This document shows positions 1-6,495 of a stretch of 17,490 bases of DNA, one piece after another; the stretch's first letter is position 1, and each line of letters opens with the position of its first letter. Under the pieces are notes generated by a model that worked only from the letters and a program-made list of their open reading frames with translations, was not told where the DNA came from and did no database searches. The stretch is from assembly GCA_905212975.1 (NCBI GenBank), contig CAJMGO010000015.1, positions 1 through 17,490 on the forward strand. Direction: 5' to 3'. Both the position numbers and the translations under genes were made by a program. Origin of the DNA: CAJMGO01 sp900557305 (GTDB taxonomy: Bacteria; Bacillota_I; Bacilli_A; RF39; UBA660).

Positions 1-440
1 CTTGGGCTCCGGCTTCACCTTGAGGACCTGTTGGACCAGTTGGTCCTTGTAAACCTTGGATTCCTTGAGTTCCCGCTTCACCTTGTGGTCCCGTTGGACC
101 AGTTGGTCCTTGTAAACCTTGAATTCCTTGAGGTCCTTCCTCACCTTGAGGACCCGTTGGACCAGTCGGTCCTTGTATACCTTGAATTCCTTGAACACCT
201 TGGGCTCCAGCCTCACCTTGAGGTCCTGTTGGACCAGTTGGTCCTTGTAAACCTTGAATTCCTTGAGTTCCTGCCTCACCTTGAGGACCGGTTGGACCTG
301 TTGGACCTTGTAAGCCTTGAATTCCTTGGGCTCCGGCTTCACCTTGAGGACCTGTTGGACCAGTTGGTCCTTGTAAACCCTGAATACCTTGAGGTCCAGC
401 TTCACCTTGAGGACCCGTTGGACCAGTTGGACCTGTTGGG
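1..440 (-). repeat. 63-nt tandem repeat coding 21-residue collagen-like blocks
   Basis: The motif ttggaccagttggtcctt recurs at about 31, 94, 157, 229, 292, 355 and 418, with single-base variation. The spacing is 63 nt (seven GXY triplets), except one unit of 72 nt that carries an extra triplet block. Variation is mostly at synonymous positions or at the X residue after EAG (Ala, Thr or Pro). Such in-frame minisatellites change length by slippage or recombination, so copy number probably differs between strains. Confidence 0.88.
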
Positions 441-586
441 CCAGTAGCTCCAGTTGGGCCTATGGGTCCCCCACTAGGTCCTGTAGGTCCCGTTGGGCCT
501 GTGGGACCCATAACTCCTAATTTTTCTTTACATTTCTTTCCTTGTTCTAAAATACACTCTATTTTTTTAGAATATTTATTATTCAT
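1..586 (-). CDS. Collagen-like GXY-repeat surface protein (5' part; runs off the left edge)
   Basis: The minus-strand frame opens at the ATG at 584-586, 7 nt after a strong AAGGAG-type ribosome binding site (595-602), and stays open to the window edge (195 codons seen). A basic head of about 26 residues with two Cys (C11, C19) and no signal peptide leads into Gly-X-Y triplets, first GPT runs, then blocks of GPTGPTGPQGEAG followed by xQGIQGLQ. The register breaks once near residues 36-43, where one extra Gly sits between GPS and GPI. Such Thr-rich GXY proteins include the BclA-type exosporium glycoproteins of Bacillus and Clostridioides, where Thr carries sugars, but phage tail fibres and other surface proteins also have them. 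The C-terminal domain that would decide is outside the window. The repeats are much richer in G+C than neighbouring genes. The collagen-like nature is certain; the spore role is inferred from nearby YjcZ-like genes. Confidence 0.9.
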   Translation of the reverse strand, partial: MNNKYSKKIECILEQGKKCKEKLGVMGPTGPTGPTGPSGGPIGPTGATGPTGPTGPTGPQGEAGPQGIQGLQGPTGPTGPQGEAGAQGIQGLQGPTGPTGPQGEAGTQGIQGLQGPTGPTGPQGEAGAQGVQGIQGIQGPTGPTGPQGEEGPQGIQGLQGPTGPTGPQGEAGTQGIQGLQGPTGPTGPQGEAGAQ

Positions 587-609
587 TTTTTTGCTCTCCT
601 TTCTTTAAT

Positions 610-637
610 ATTATATGAATCTCTCATAATTAGATAT
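610..637 (-). promoter_or_regulatory. Possible sigma-E-like promoter of the collagen-like gene
   Basis: On the minus strand, ATA (635-637) is followed by a 17-nt spacer and CATATAAT (610-617). This resembles the Bacillus sigma-E pattern ATA-N16-18-CATACANT with one mismatch. No TTGACA-like -35 sits at the right distance from the TATAAT within it. The DNA is so AT-rich that chance matches are common, so this is only a candidate. Confidence 0.35.
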
Positions 638-653
638 TTATTATTGACTAATC

Positions 654-696
654 AAAATAAAAAAAACTCAAGCTATTTTATTTCTTGCTTAAGTTT
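654..696 (-). terminator. Intrinsic terminator after the coiled-coil gene
   Basis: A 10-bp stem (664-673 with 687-696, one G-U pair on the minus strand) with a 13-nt loop is followed by a run of T on the minus strand (654-666). The stop codon of the upstream gene lies in the loop. Confidence 0.7.
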
Positions 697-2042
697 TCCT
701 TATTTATCATTTCATCTATTTCTTGCTTTTTTGGAGTTATTTGTTCTTTTAATATATCTAATTTTCTATACATATCCGTTGTTTCTTTATATTCTTCAAA
801 ATCTTCTTGATATTCACTTTCAATTTCATATTCTAATTTTTCAATTTGTTTAAGTGTATCCCCTAATACTGTTTGTATATTTGTTAAGCACCCTATTTTA
901 GAATCTAGTTTTTTTATTATATCTCTATACTCTATATAACTTAAATTTTTATTTTTAGAAGTAATTACCTTTCTAATTGTTCTTATTCTATTATTTATTA
1001 AAATTGAACTTGTTAAAAATCCAACTAATTGATTTTTAAATAACACTATTGGAAACATTGTATTACTTAAAGTTACCGTATTATTTAGGAAATTAACAAT
1101 ACCGCTATAGAAAGTTTTCTTTCTTATTTTTGGACTTGTTAAATTCACTATTGTTTTCAATTTATCTATTTCTTTATGTGTATTACTTAAATTTTCTTCT
1201 ATACTACTTTCAACTAAATGTATATCTTGCGTTATGAGCTTAAATTTATCTTGCGATTTTGTCTCTTTTTCGTTAATATTGTTATCATTTAACGAATCTA
1301 AAATGTCATCTAAAACAGTTAATGAAGATAATAATTTATTTATTTTTTTTACATCATTATTACCTTTTTCTTCTTTTTTTATTAGTTTATTAGTTTCTTT
1401 TTTTAATGAAATAACTTTATCTTTAATCCAATAAATTTCATATTCATAATCTTCATCTTGTTCATTCTTTCTTATCTTTTTTAAATTTTCTTTTACATCA
1501 ATTATTTCTAAATTTAAATTTTTTACTTCATTATCACTTTGTATTTTTTTTGATTTTTTTATTTCATCACTAATTTTATAATCGAATATCATTTTATCTC
1601 TATCAGAAAATGTTTTGCTTGCTCTTTTAACTTTTTGCTCTACTTGAGTTATTTTATCTTTTATATTTTTGATAGAAGAAACATCTGTATTATTTACATC
1701 TACGTATTTTTGTTTTATCTTATTTATTTGTTTTTCTTTTTGTAAAAATTCTTTTTTACTTGATACAAATAATGGATCATCAAACATTTTTGTTGTAACT
1801 GTTTTTTCTAAAAATGAAACATCGTTTATTAATTTATTCAATTCAACTTCGTCATTTTTTACTTTTGTTTTATAATTTTTATCATTAATATTTATTTTGT
1901 TTTTCCTAAATATACCTATAAATGAAAAGAAAGCTATTTTAATCTTTTTCCCAAGTTGATATTTTCCTGTAAATAATTTTTTAAAAAATGCAAATATATT
2001 TAATAATACCTTTTTTATAAAGTCAAATACTTTCTTTATCAT
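678..2042 (-). CDS. Unrecognised coiled-coil protein with hydrophobic segments (454 aa)
   Basis: I do not recognise a family. The ATG follows AAGGTGG at a 4-nt spacing, which supports this start. The first 50 residues alternate Lys and hydrophobic residues (FDFIKKVLLNIFAFFKKLF, then KIAFFSFIGIF), resembling a membrane-binding amphipathic region rather than a cleavable signal peptide. Residues about 60-300 are Lys/Glu/Asp/Asn-rich with heptad-like spacing and look like coiled coil. A less charged stretch at about 311-350 (with FPIVLFKNQLVGFLTSSILI) may be a membrane hairpin. The last 100 residues are again charged and helical. A membrane-attached, largely helical protein is likely. It lies between the collagen-like gene and the YjcZ-like pair on the same strand, but has its own terminator, so a shared role is only a suggestion. 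Confidence 0.8.
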   Translation of the reverse strand: MIKKVFDFIKKVLLNIFAFFKKLFTGKYQLGKKIKIAFFSFIGIFRKNKININDKNYKTKVKNDEVELNKLINDVSFLEKTVTTKMFDDPLFVSSKKEFLQKEKQINKIKQKYVDVNNTDVSSIKNIKDKITQVEQKVKRASKTFSDRDKMIFDYKISDEIKKSKKIQSDNEVKNLNLEIIDVKENLKKIRKNEQDEDYEYEIYWIKDKVISLKKETNKLIKKEEKGNNDVKKINKLLSSLTVLDDILDSLNDNNINEKETKSQDKFKLITQDIHLVESSIEENLSNTHKEIDKLKTIVNLTSPKIRKKTFYSGIVNFLNNTVTLSNTMFPIVLFKNQLVGFLTSSILINNRIRTIRKVITSKNKNLSYIEYRDIIKKLDSKIGCLTNIQTVLGDTLKQIEKLEYEIESEYQEDFEEYKETTDMYRKLDILKEQITPKKQEIDEMINKENLSKK

Positions 2043-2083
2043 ATTACCACCTTGTAATATTTTATCACATTTTGTATATAATT

Positions 2084-2115
2084 AAAAGAAAAACTATTGT
2101 ATTAACAATAGCTTT
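2084..2115 (-). terminator. Intrinsic terminator after the YjcZ-like pair
   Basis: A perfect 7-bp stem (2094-2100 with 2105-2111) with a 4-nt loop is followed on the minus strand by TTTTTCTTTT. It lies just beyond the stop of the 46-aa gene. Confidence 0.75.
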
Positions 2116-2120
2116 TATAA

Positions 2121-2261
2121 TTAAAATATTATATATGATCCTAGGATAATAGCAAGTAATATATATAATACAATTAATATTATATAACCAGTTCCATAGG
2201 ATCTAGTAGTTTGATTACCACAATTATTGTGATTATCTTGGCATGCAGAATTAGTACACAT
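2121..2261 (-). CDS. YjcZ-like miniature membrane protein (46 aa)
   Basis: A small ORF that starts at the ATG at 2259-2261, 7 nt after GGAGGTG. The N-terminal half is hydrophilic with three Cys (C2, C7, C14) and many Asn. The C-terminal half is one membrane segment that starts YGTGYIILIVLYILLAIILG and ends SYIIF. That matches the pattern of Bacillus YjcZ-type small sporulation proteins, in which a Gly/Tyr-rich head precedes a segment like FALIVVLFILLIIVG. The gene lies 23 nt downstream of a second protein of the same kind and is presumably cotranscribed with it. The extra Asn/Cys-rich head is longer than in classical members. The start and reading frame are well supported. The family link rests on a short hydrophobic motif and is therefore moderate. 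Confidence 0.72.
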   Translation of the reverse strand: MCTNSACQDNHNNCGNQTTRSYGTGYIILIVLYILLAIILGSYIIF

Positions 2262-2284
2262 TTCTAACACCTCCTATTACTGGC

Positions 2285-2371
2285 CTAAATATAGGCTCCT
2301 AGTATGATTATTAAAAGAATAAATAATACTAAAACGATAGCAGCTCCAGATATTCCTGTATTATTACACAT
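2285..2371 (-). CDS. YjcZ-like miniature membrane protein (28 aa)
   Basis: A 28-codon ORF with a consensus AGGAGGA ribosome binding site (2379-2385), 7 nt before its ATG. After a short polar head (MCNNTGISG) the rest is a single membrane segment, AAIVLVLFILLIIILGAYI, very close to the core of the Bacillus YjcZ-family sporulation proteins. These tiny proteins are made during sporulation, and their molecular role is poorly known. The MC start is shared with the 46-aa neighbour, which suggests the two arose by duplication and then diverged. It is the first gene of the two-gene unit and lies directly behind a sigma-K-like promoter. Automated gene callers often miss ORFs of this size. Confidence 0.75.
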   Translation of the reverse strand: MCNNTGISGAAIVLVLFILLIIILGAYI

Positions 2372-2401
2372 ATAACATTCCTCCTTTTTTATCTTTCACA
2401 G

Positions 2402-2428
2402 TATTTTATGGCTTTTTATAAATTTTGT
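2402..2428 (-). promoter_or_regulatory. Sigma-K-like promoter of the YjcZ-like operon
   Basis: On the minus strand, AC (2427-2428), a 16-nt spacer and CATAAAATA (2402-2410) match the Bacillus sigma-K consensus AC-N16-17-CATANNNTA in full. The predicted transcript would start near 2395, about 10 nt upstream of the ribosome binding site. Short consensus and high AT content mean a chance match is possible, but the position fits well. Confidence 0.45.
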
Positions 2429-2478
2429 GAATATTAATTCATTAATTGACATTTTTATTTTAAATTTTTATTGATTTC

Positions 2479-2507
2479 TTGTTTTTTTCACATTTTCTTG
2501 CTATCAT
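2479..2507 (+). promoter_or_regulatory. Candidate promoter of the prsA-like gene
   Basis: TTGTTT (2479-2484), a 17-nt spacer and TATCAT (2502-2507) give a reasonable vegetative promoter. Its start point (about 2514) lies just upstream of the AAAGGAGA ribosome binding site at 2523-2530. A TTGACA at 2446 has no good -10 partner. Confidence 0.4.
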
Positions 2508-2536
2508 ATATATGGACTATTGAAAGGAGATATAAC

Positions 2537-3496
2537 ATGAAAAAGAAATTGTCGGTACTTTTTTGTTTAACCTTATTACTTTGTTCTGGTTGTGGACAAA
2601 AAACTGAAGTTAAATTAAAAGATGGTAAAGAAGTTATTGCATCAGTTAAAGGTTATGATGTAACAGCTGAAGAATTATTTGAAAAAATGAAAGGTAATTA
2701 TGGAGCTTCTACTTTAATTAATTTAATTGATACTTATATTGCAAATACTGAAGTTAAAACAACTGATGAGCTAAAAGAACAAGCTAAAAAAGAAATAGCT
2801 AATATGAAAAGCTATTATGAATCATATAATTATTCTTGGGATCAAGTATTAAGTCAATATGGATATGAAAATGAAGATGCATTAGTTGACGAATATATTT
2901 TATCTTTAAAACAAGAACAAGCTTCTAAAAAATATATTAGAGAAAATATTACAGAAGATGAAATCAATGCATATTATGATTCTGAAATATATGGTGATTT
3001 TACTGTTAAACATATTTTAATTACTTCAGATGCTAGTGATGACTCAACTAATGAAGAAAAAGCAGAAGCAAAAACTAAAGCATATAATACGGCTAAAGAA
3101 GTAATTGGAAAATTAAATAAAGGTGAAAAATGGTCTGATTTAGTAAAAAAATATTCAAAAGATGACAACACAGTTAATAAAGATGGTGAATTAACATTTA
3201 CTAAAGGGGATGTTGTAAATGAATTTTTCGAAGCATCTAATAAATTAAAAGATGGTGAATATACTAGCGAACCTGTAGAAAGTACTTATGGTTATCATAT
3301 AATTTATAGAGTAAGTTTATCTGATAAACCAGAACTTAGTAAAGTTAAAGATGAAATACTAGATAGTATTGTTGAAAATAAAATTAATAACGATTCTAAT
3401 TTAATGACTAATACATGGTTAAAAATAAGAGAAAAATATAATTTAACTATTTCTGATACCGATTTAAATAACAAATATAATGATTCAATAAAATAA
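2537..3496 (+). CDS. prsA: PrsA-like lipoprotein peptidyl-prolyl isomerase
   Basis: Parvulin-type foldase (319 aa) on the outer face of the membrane that helps exported proteins fold. The start is the ATG at 2537, 6 nt after AAAGGAGA; an in-frame ATG at 2471 has no such site. MKKK, a hydrophobic core and CSGC (lipid-modified C19) form a lipoprotein signal; Cys rather than Leu at -3 is unusual. Residues 20-150 form the N-terminal chaperone-like part, with a SurA-like ITEDEINAYYD at 138-148. The rotamase domain spans about 155-262, with VKHILI at the start, GELTFTKGDVVNEFFEA in the middle and STYGYHIIYRV at the end. The C-terminal helix returns to the chaperone part. It is the only clear plus-strand gene here. 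The surface protein and sortase nearby are plausible clients of such a foldase, but nothing in the sequence proves it. Confidence 0.9.
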   Translation: MKKKLSVLFCLTLLLCSGCGQKTEVKLKDGKEVIASVKGYDVTAEELFEKMKGNYGASTLINLIDTYIANTEVKTTDELKEQAKKEIANMKSYYESYNYSWDQVLSQYGYENEDALVDEYILSLKQEQASKKYIRENITEDEINAYYDSEIYGDFTVKHILITSDASDDSTNEEKAEAKTKAYNTAKEVIGKLNKGEKWSDLVKKYSKDDNTVNKDGELTFTKGDVVNEFFEASNKLKDGEYTSEPVESTYGYHIIYRVSLSDKPELSKVKDEILDSIVENKINNDSNLMTNTWLKIREKYNLTISDTDLNNKYNDSIK

Positions 3497-3526
3497 GAAA
3501 GTGAATAATCACTTTCTTATTTTTTC
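3492..3526. terminator. Shared bidirectional terminator between prsA and recX
   Basis: A perfect 13-bp stem (3492-3504 with 3509-3521) with the 4-nt loop ATAA is followed by T on the plus strand, and by TTTATT on the minus strand. The prsA stop codon lies in the left arm and the recX stop codon begins the right arm, so one hairpin serves both convergent genes. Confidence 0.85.
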
Positions 3527-4255
3527 TATATCTTCTTTACTAAAACCTTTTGCATATAATTTACTGTTTATAAAGAAATTTAATTCTTTGTTAGATTTAA
3601 TTAAACTATATTTTTTATATAATTTATCATATTCTTTTTGTATAATATCCTGATTTTCTACATAATTATTATCAAAGTAGTAACATATTTTTTCTTTCTC
3701 ATAACCAAGTTCCATAAAATAATTAACTAATTTTTGTTTTAACATATTTTTCGACTTATTCTTATTTAATTGAATTTTCTTTTTCATTAATTTTTCTAAT
3801 TTTCTATCAAACTCTTCTTCATATTTGTTAACTTCATATACTCCATCTATATTTTGTTCTTTCAAGTTATTAATTATTTTATAAGGACCATCTGTGCTTA
3901 AATTAACTTTATCATATACAAAGGATTTAAGATAAATTGAATCATTTACTAAATTTATTTCTTTTAATTTTTTCTTAATTTCATCTTTTTTATCATTTAA
4001 GTTATTTTTTTCTATGTACTTATCTATTTCATTTTCACTTCTTGTTTTTGATATTGCATATTTAAGTATTTTATTATAATTTGAATAAAATACAGTTTGT
4101 TCTAATATTTGGTGTAATTTTTCTTCATCAACTAATTTGTTTAATAATAAATTCTCATTTAATATAACTTCATCATACGTTGTTATCTCACTCATATCAT
4201 CAAATTTAATTTTATATTTTCCATTATTTATTTTTTTTATTTTAGATATTTTCAT
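3509..4255 (-). CDS. recX: Regulatory protein RecX
   Basis: RecX binds RecA filaments and limits recombinase activity in DNA repair. The 248-aa protein has the RecX layout: a short beta-rich N-terminus (KISKIKKINNGKYKIKFDD), then repeated three-helix units. Signs are TVFYSNYNKILKYAISKTRSE (about 84-104), where family members carry the A-x-x-x-L-x-x-R-x-x-S/T motif, LKEINLVNDSIYLKSFV, GPYKIINNLKEQNID and, at the end, MELGYEKEKICYYFD and KLYAKGFSKEDIEKIRK. The length is within the usual Firmicutes range. The start is supported by AGAGG 6 nt upstream. It follows rpoZ by 29 nt, with a weak hairpin between them. The sequence is heavily Lys/Asn/Ile-rich, as expected from the base composition. Confidence 0.85.
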   Translation of the reverse strand: MKISKIKKINNGKYKIKFDDMSEITTYDEVILNENLLLNKLVDEEKLHQILEQTVFYSNYNKILKYAISKTRSENEIDKYIEKNNLNDKKDEIKKKLKEINLVNDSIYLKSFVYDKVNLSTDGPYKIINNLKEQNIDGVYEVNKYEEEFDRKLEKLMKKKIQLNKNKSKNMLKQKLVNYFMELGYEKEKICYYFDNNYVENQDIIQKEYDKLYKKYSLIKSNKELNFFINSKLYAKGFSKEDIEKIRK

Positions 4256-4273
4256 AATAACCTCTTATATAAT

Positions 4274-4307
4274 AAAATCTAATACTATTTTAAGTGTATT
4301 AGATTTT
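4274..4307. terminator. Hairpin at the rpoZ/recX junction
   Basis: A perfect 12-bp stem (4274-4285 with 4296-4307) has a 10-nt loop that holds most of the rpoZ stop codon. On the minus strand the following sequence is only loosely T-rich, so it may be a partial terminator or attenuator that lowers recX expression. In the plus direction T continues after the stem. Confidence 0.5.
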
Positions 4308-4479
4308 TTGATACTTCTTCTAAAGCTTTTCCTATATTTTTTTTAGATTGATATTCATTTTCTTTCATTTGATAATTTTCTTTTGTTTCCATTTCTTTTA
4401 CTCTTTTAGAAACTAAATTAACAAGTAAATACTTTGAACCAATCTGATTTAATAACTTGTCTATTGAAGGATATATCAT
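4285..4479 (-). CDS. rpoZ: RNA polymerase omega subunit
   Basis: Omega helps the beta-prime subunit fold and join RNA polymerase. The start chosen is the ATG at 4477-4479, with GAGGTGAT 5 nt upstream; it gives a 64-aa protein that starts MIYPSIDKLLNQIGSKYLLV, the classic omega opening. It continues with NLVSKRVKEME, and KNIGKALEEVSKNLI matches the conserved GKALEEI region near the C-terminus. An upstream in-frame ATG at 4512 would add 11 residues outside the conserved start and lacks a site. rpoZ commonly follows gmk in Firmicutes; here it lies between pyrimidine-nucleoside phosphorylase and recX, so the locus has been rearranged. It has its own candidate promoter. Confidence 0.88.
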   Translation of the reverse strand: MIYPSIDKLLNQIGSKYLLVNLVSKRVKEMETKENYQMKENEYQSKKNIGKALEEVSKNLIHLK

Positions 4480-4500
4480 AGTATCACCTCTCTTATTTTG

Positions 4501-4529
4501 ATAATACATCAATCAATTTTTTTATTCAA
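4501..4529 (-). promoter_or_regulatory. Candidate vegetative promoter of rpoZ
   Basis: On the minus strand, TTGAAT (4524-4529), a 17-nt spacer and TATTAT (4501-4506) lie 22 nt upstream of the rpoZ start codon, at the right distance for its ribosome binding site. Confidence 0.5.
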
Positions 4530-4561
4530 GTAAATTCTCTTTCTTTGACATAAATTTACAA

Positions 4562-5842
4562 TCATTTTATTATATCTATTATTAAATTACTTTTATCTGT
4601 TGCATGTTCTGAAAATTCAAAACACGAAAGAATATCAGCTAATGAAACATTTTTATCGTCATAATAAACTTTAACTAGTTCTTCGTTTTCTAAAACAAAA
4701 TCACCAACTTTTTGGTTTATATACAATCCAACTTTATAATTTATTTTATCGTCTTTGTTAAATCTTCCAGCTCCTAAATCTCTAGCTATTTCACCAAGTT
4801 TTAATGTATTAATACTTTTTATCCATCCACTTTTCGAGCTTTTTACAGAAAAACATTTGTCAGATATTTCTATATTTTCTATATTTCCACCTTGATACTC
4901 TATCATTTTTTTAAATTTTTCATAAGCTGAACCATCTTTTAATTTCAATTCCAATTCTTTTTTTATTTCTTCTACATCTCTATTTTCAACAGATTCAATA
5001 AGTAGACTTGAAAGTGTTATTACTAGTTTTTTTAAATCCTCTGGTCCTTTTCCTTGTAAAGTATCAATTGCTTCTTTTACTTCTATAGCATTACCTATTG
5101 TATTTCCTAAAGGTTCTTCCATATTAGTTAAAACACAAATAACTTTTTTATTATACTTTTTTCCTATTTTTATCATTTCATTAGCTAAAGCAGTTGCTCC
5201 TTCTACATTTTTCATTAAAGCTCCGTTTCCAACTTTAACATCTAAAATTATATGATTAGCACCTGAAGCTATTTTTTTACTCATTATACTTGAAGCAATT
5301 AAAGGTATAGATTCTGTAGTTCCTGTTACATCTCTTAAAGCATATAACTTTTTATCTGCTGGTACTAAATTTGCTGTTTGGCTTATTATAGCAAGTCCAA
5401 TATCATTGACTTGTTTTATAAAAGCATTCTCATCTAATTTTACTTTAAAACCATTTATTGATTCAAGTTTATCTATTGTTCCTCCAGTATGTCCTAATCC
5501 TCTTCCAGACATTTTTGCTACTTTAAGTCCTGAATCTGCAAGAAGAGGCGCTAAAATTAACGTTGTTTTATCGCCTACTCCCCCAGTTGAATGCTTATCT
5601 ACAACTTCACCATTAATATTACTTAAATCAATTATATCTCCACTTTCAAGCATTACCTTAGTTAAATTAAATGTTTCTTCATCTGTCATTCCATTCAATA
5701 CAATTGCCATTAATAATGAACTCATTTGGTAATCTTTAACAGTTCCATTTAGATAATTAGTTATTGCATAATTTATTTCATCATATGTTAGTTCTTCTTT
5801 GTTTTTCTTTTTAGTTATTATATCTATAATATTTGTATTCAT
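4562..5842 (-). CDS. pdp: Pyrimidine-nucleoside phosphorylase
   Basis: Splits uridine, thymidine or deoxyuridine with phosphate into base and (deoxy)ribose 1-phosphate in pyrimidine salvage. The 426-aa length fits the family (about 430). The N-terminal helical domain includes YLNGTVKDYQMSSLLMAIVL. Residues 83-92 (KHSTGGVGDK) form the phosphate-binding loop, and 112-127 (SGRGLGHTGGTIDKLE) is the family signature. Lys83, Ser85 and Ser112 fall where phosphate and base ligands bind in characterised homologues. The C-terminal domain contains ARDLGAGRFNKDD. The start has AGGTGA 6 nt upstream. The symbol could also be deoA; Gram-positive enzymes of this type usually accept both uridine and thymidine. 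There is no clear terminator after the upstream sortase gene, so some read-through into this gene is possible. Confidence 0.93.
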   Translation of the reverse strand: MNTNIIDIITKKKNKEELTYDEINYAITNYLNGTVKDYQMSSLLMAIVLNGMTDEETFNLTKVMLESGDIIDLSNINGEVVDKHSTGGVGDKTTLILAPLLADSGLKVAKMSGRGLGHTGGTIDKLESINGFKVKLDENAFIKQVNDIGLAIISQTANLVPADKKLYALRDVTGTTESIPLIASSIMSKKIASGANHIILDVKVGNGALMKNVEGATALANEMIKIGKKYNKKVICVLTNMEEPLGNTIGNAIEVKEAIDTLQGKGPEDLKKLVITLSSLLIESVENRDVEEIKKELELKLKDGSAYEKFKKMIEYQGGNIENIEISDKCFSVKSSKSGWIKSINTLKLGEIARDLGAGRFNKDDKINYKVGLYINQKVGDFVLENEELVKVYYDDKNVSLADILSCFEFSEHATDKSNLIIDIIK

Positions 5843-5860
5843 TTAAATTCACCTATTATG

Positions 5861-5917
5861 ATTATATCAAAAATAGTCAAAATTATAAGTCAATCTTGTA
5901 AATATTTGTAAAGTCAA
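5861..5917 (-). promoter_or_regulatory. Promoter region of pdp with three TTGACT boxes
   Basis: On the minus strand TTGACT occurs three times (5912-5917, 5888-5893, 5875-5880), and TATAAT occurs at 5882-5887 and 5861-5866. None of the pairs has the ideal 16-18 nt spacing, so the true promoter is unclear. The repeated boxes could be overlapping promoter elements or an operator. Confidence 0.4.
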
Positions 5918-5937
5918 AATTAATTTTCCTAATAAAC

Positions 5938-6495
5938 TTAAATATTTAAAATTTTATTTAATTTACCATGATAAATTATTTGATTGTTTTTTCCTTTACA
6001 AGTTATTAATGATATATCATCATTACTTAAATCTAAATTTATATATTTTCTTTTTTCTACTTCGTATATATTATTAATACTATAAACATACTTTTTATTA
6101 TTATAATAAAAATATATTTCATCATTTATTTTTAATTTGTTCAATTTTTTAAAATAAGATATATCACTATTCCCTGAATGCGATGCCAAAATAATATGAC
6201 TATTTTTTTGATCAGGCCATATTGTTTCTCTTAAAACAGCAATATTTTTATCAACATTATTTAATGGATTATCAATATTATATATACCCTTTTCCAAATT
6301 AATTTTTGGAATTTGAATTACTGCAATATAATCATCTTGTTTCCTATTTGATTCATTTACTGTATCAAAAAAATTTACTACTTTACTTTTATCAATAATT
6401 TTTTTATTATAATCATTATAAAAATTATATATTAATATTAACAAAATTATATAAATAGAAAAAATTATTATTTTATTTAAAAAATTCTTTTTCAT
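5938..6495 (-). CDS. Sortase with Gln in place of the catalytic Arg
   Basis: Membrane-anchored transpeptidase (185 aa). Residues 8-26 are a membrane segment with Lys on the cytoplasmic side. The sortase barrel follows: IAVIQIPKINLEKGIYN, NIAVLRETIWP, ILASHSGNSDISYFKKLNKL with catalytic His106, and ISLITCKGK with catalytic Cys166. In sortases a catalytic Arg precedes the last strand (as in xRxxxxGKL); here that strand reads QIIYHGKL and Gln172 occupies the expected place. The ATG overlaps the end of the surface-protein gene by 23 nt, with no good ribosome binding site, so translation is probably coupled. This makes the neighbour its likely substrate, and an assembly sortase of class C, or a class D-like housekeeping type, are both possible. 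The protein is short but otherwise intact. Confidence 0.87.
   Translation of the reverse strand: MKKNFLNKIIIFSIYIILLILIYNFYNDYNKKIIDKSKVVNFFDTVNESNRKQDDYIAVIQIPKINLEKGIYNIDNPLNNVDKNIAVLRETIWPDQKNSHIILASHSGNSDISYFKKLNKLKINDEIYFYYNNKKYVYSINNIYEVEKRKYINLDLSNDDISLITCKGKNNQIIYHGKLNKILNI

Noticed and set aside
31..447. Plus-strand 138-codon frame rich in Leu, Asp and Glu
   Set aside because: It is the antisense of the collagen-like repeats; the minus strand gives perfect Gly-X-Y periodicity and has a ribosome binding site.
1..470. CRISPR array, because of regular short repeats
   Set aside because: The repeats are adjacent with no unique spacers, keep a 3-nt reading frame and code collagen triplets.
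678..2042. Mycoplasma-type genetic code, given the extreme AT content
   Set aside because: Trp is coded by TGG in several genes, and TGA acts as a stop in recX; no frame needs TGA read as Trp.
2471..2536. Longer N-terminus for the PrsA-like protein, from the ATG at 2471
   Set aside because: No ribosome binding site lies there, and it would put 22 residues before the lipoprotein signal peptide. The ATG at 2537 has AAAGGAGA at the right distance.
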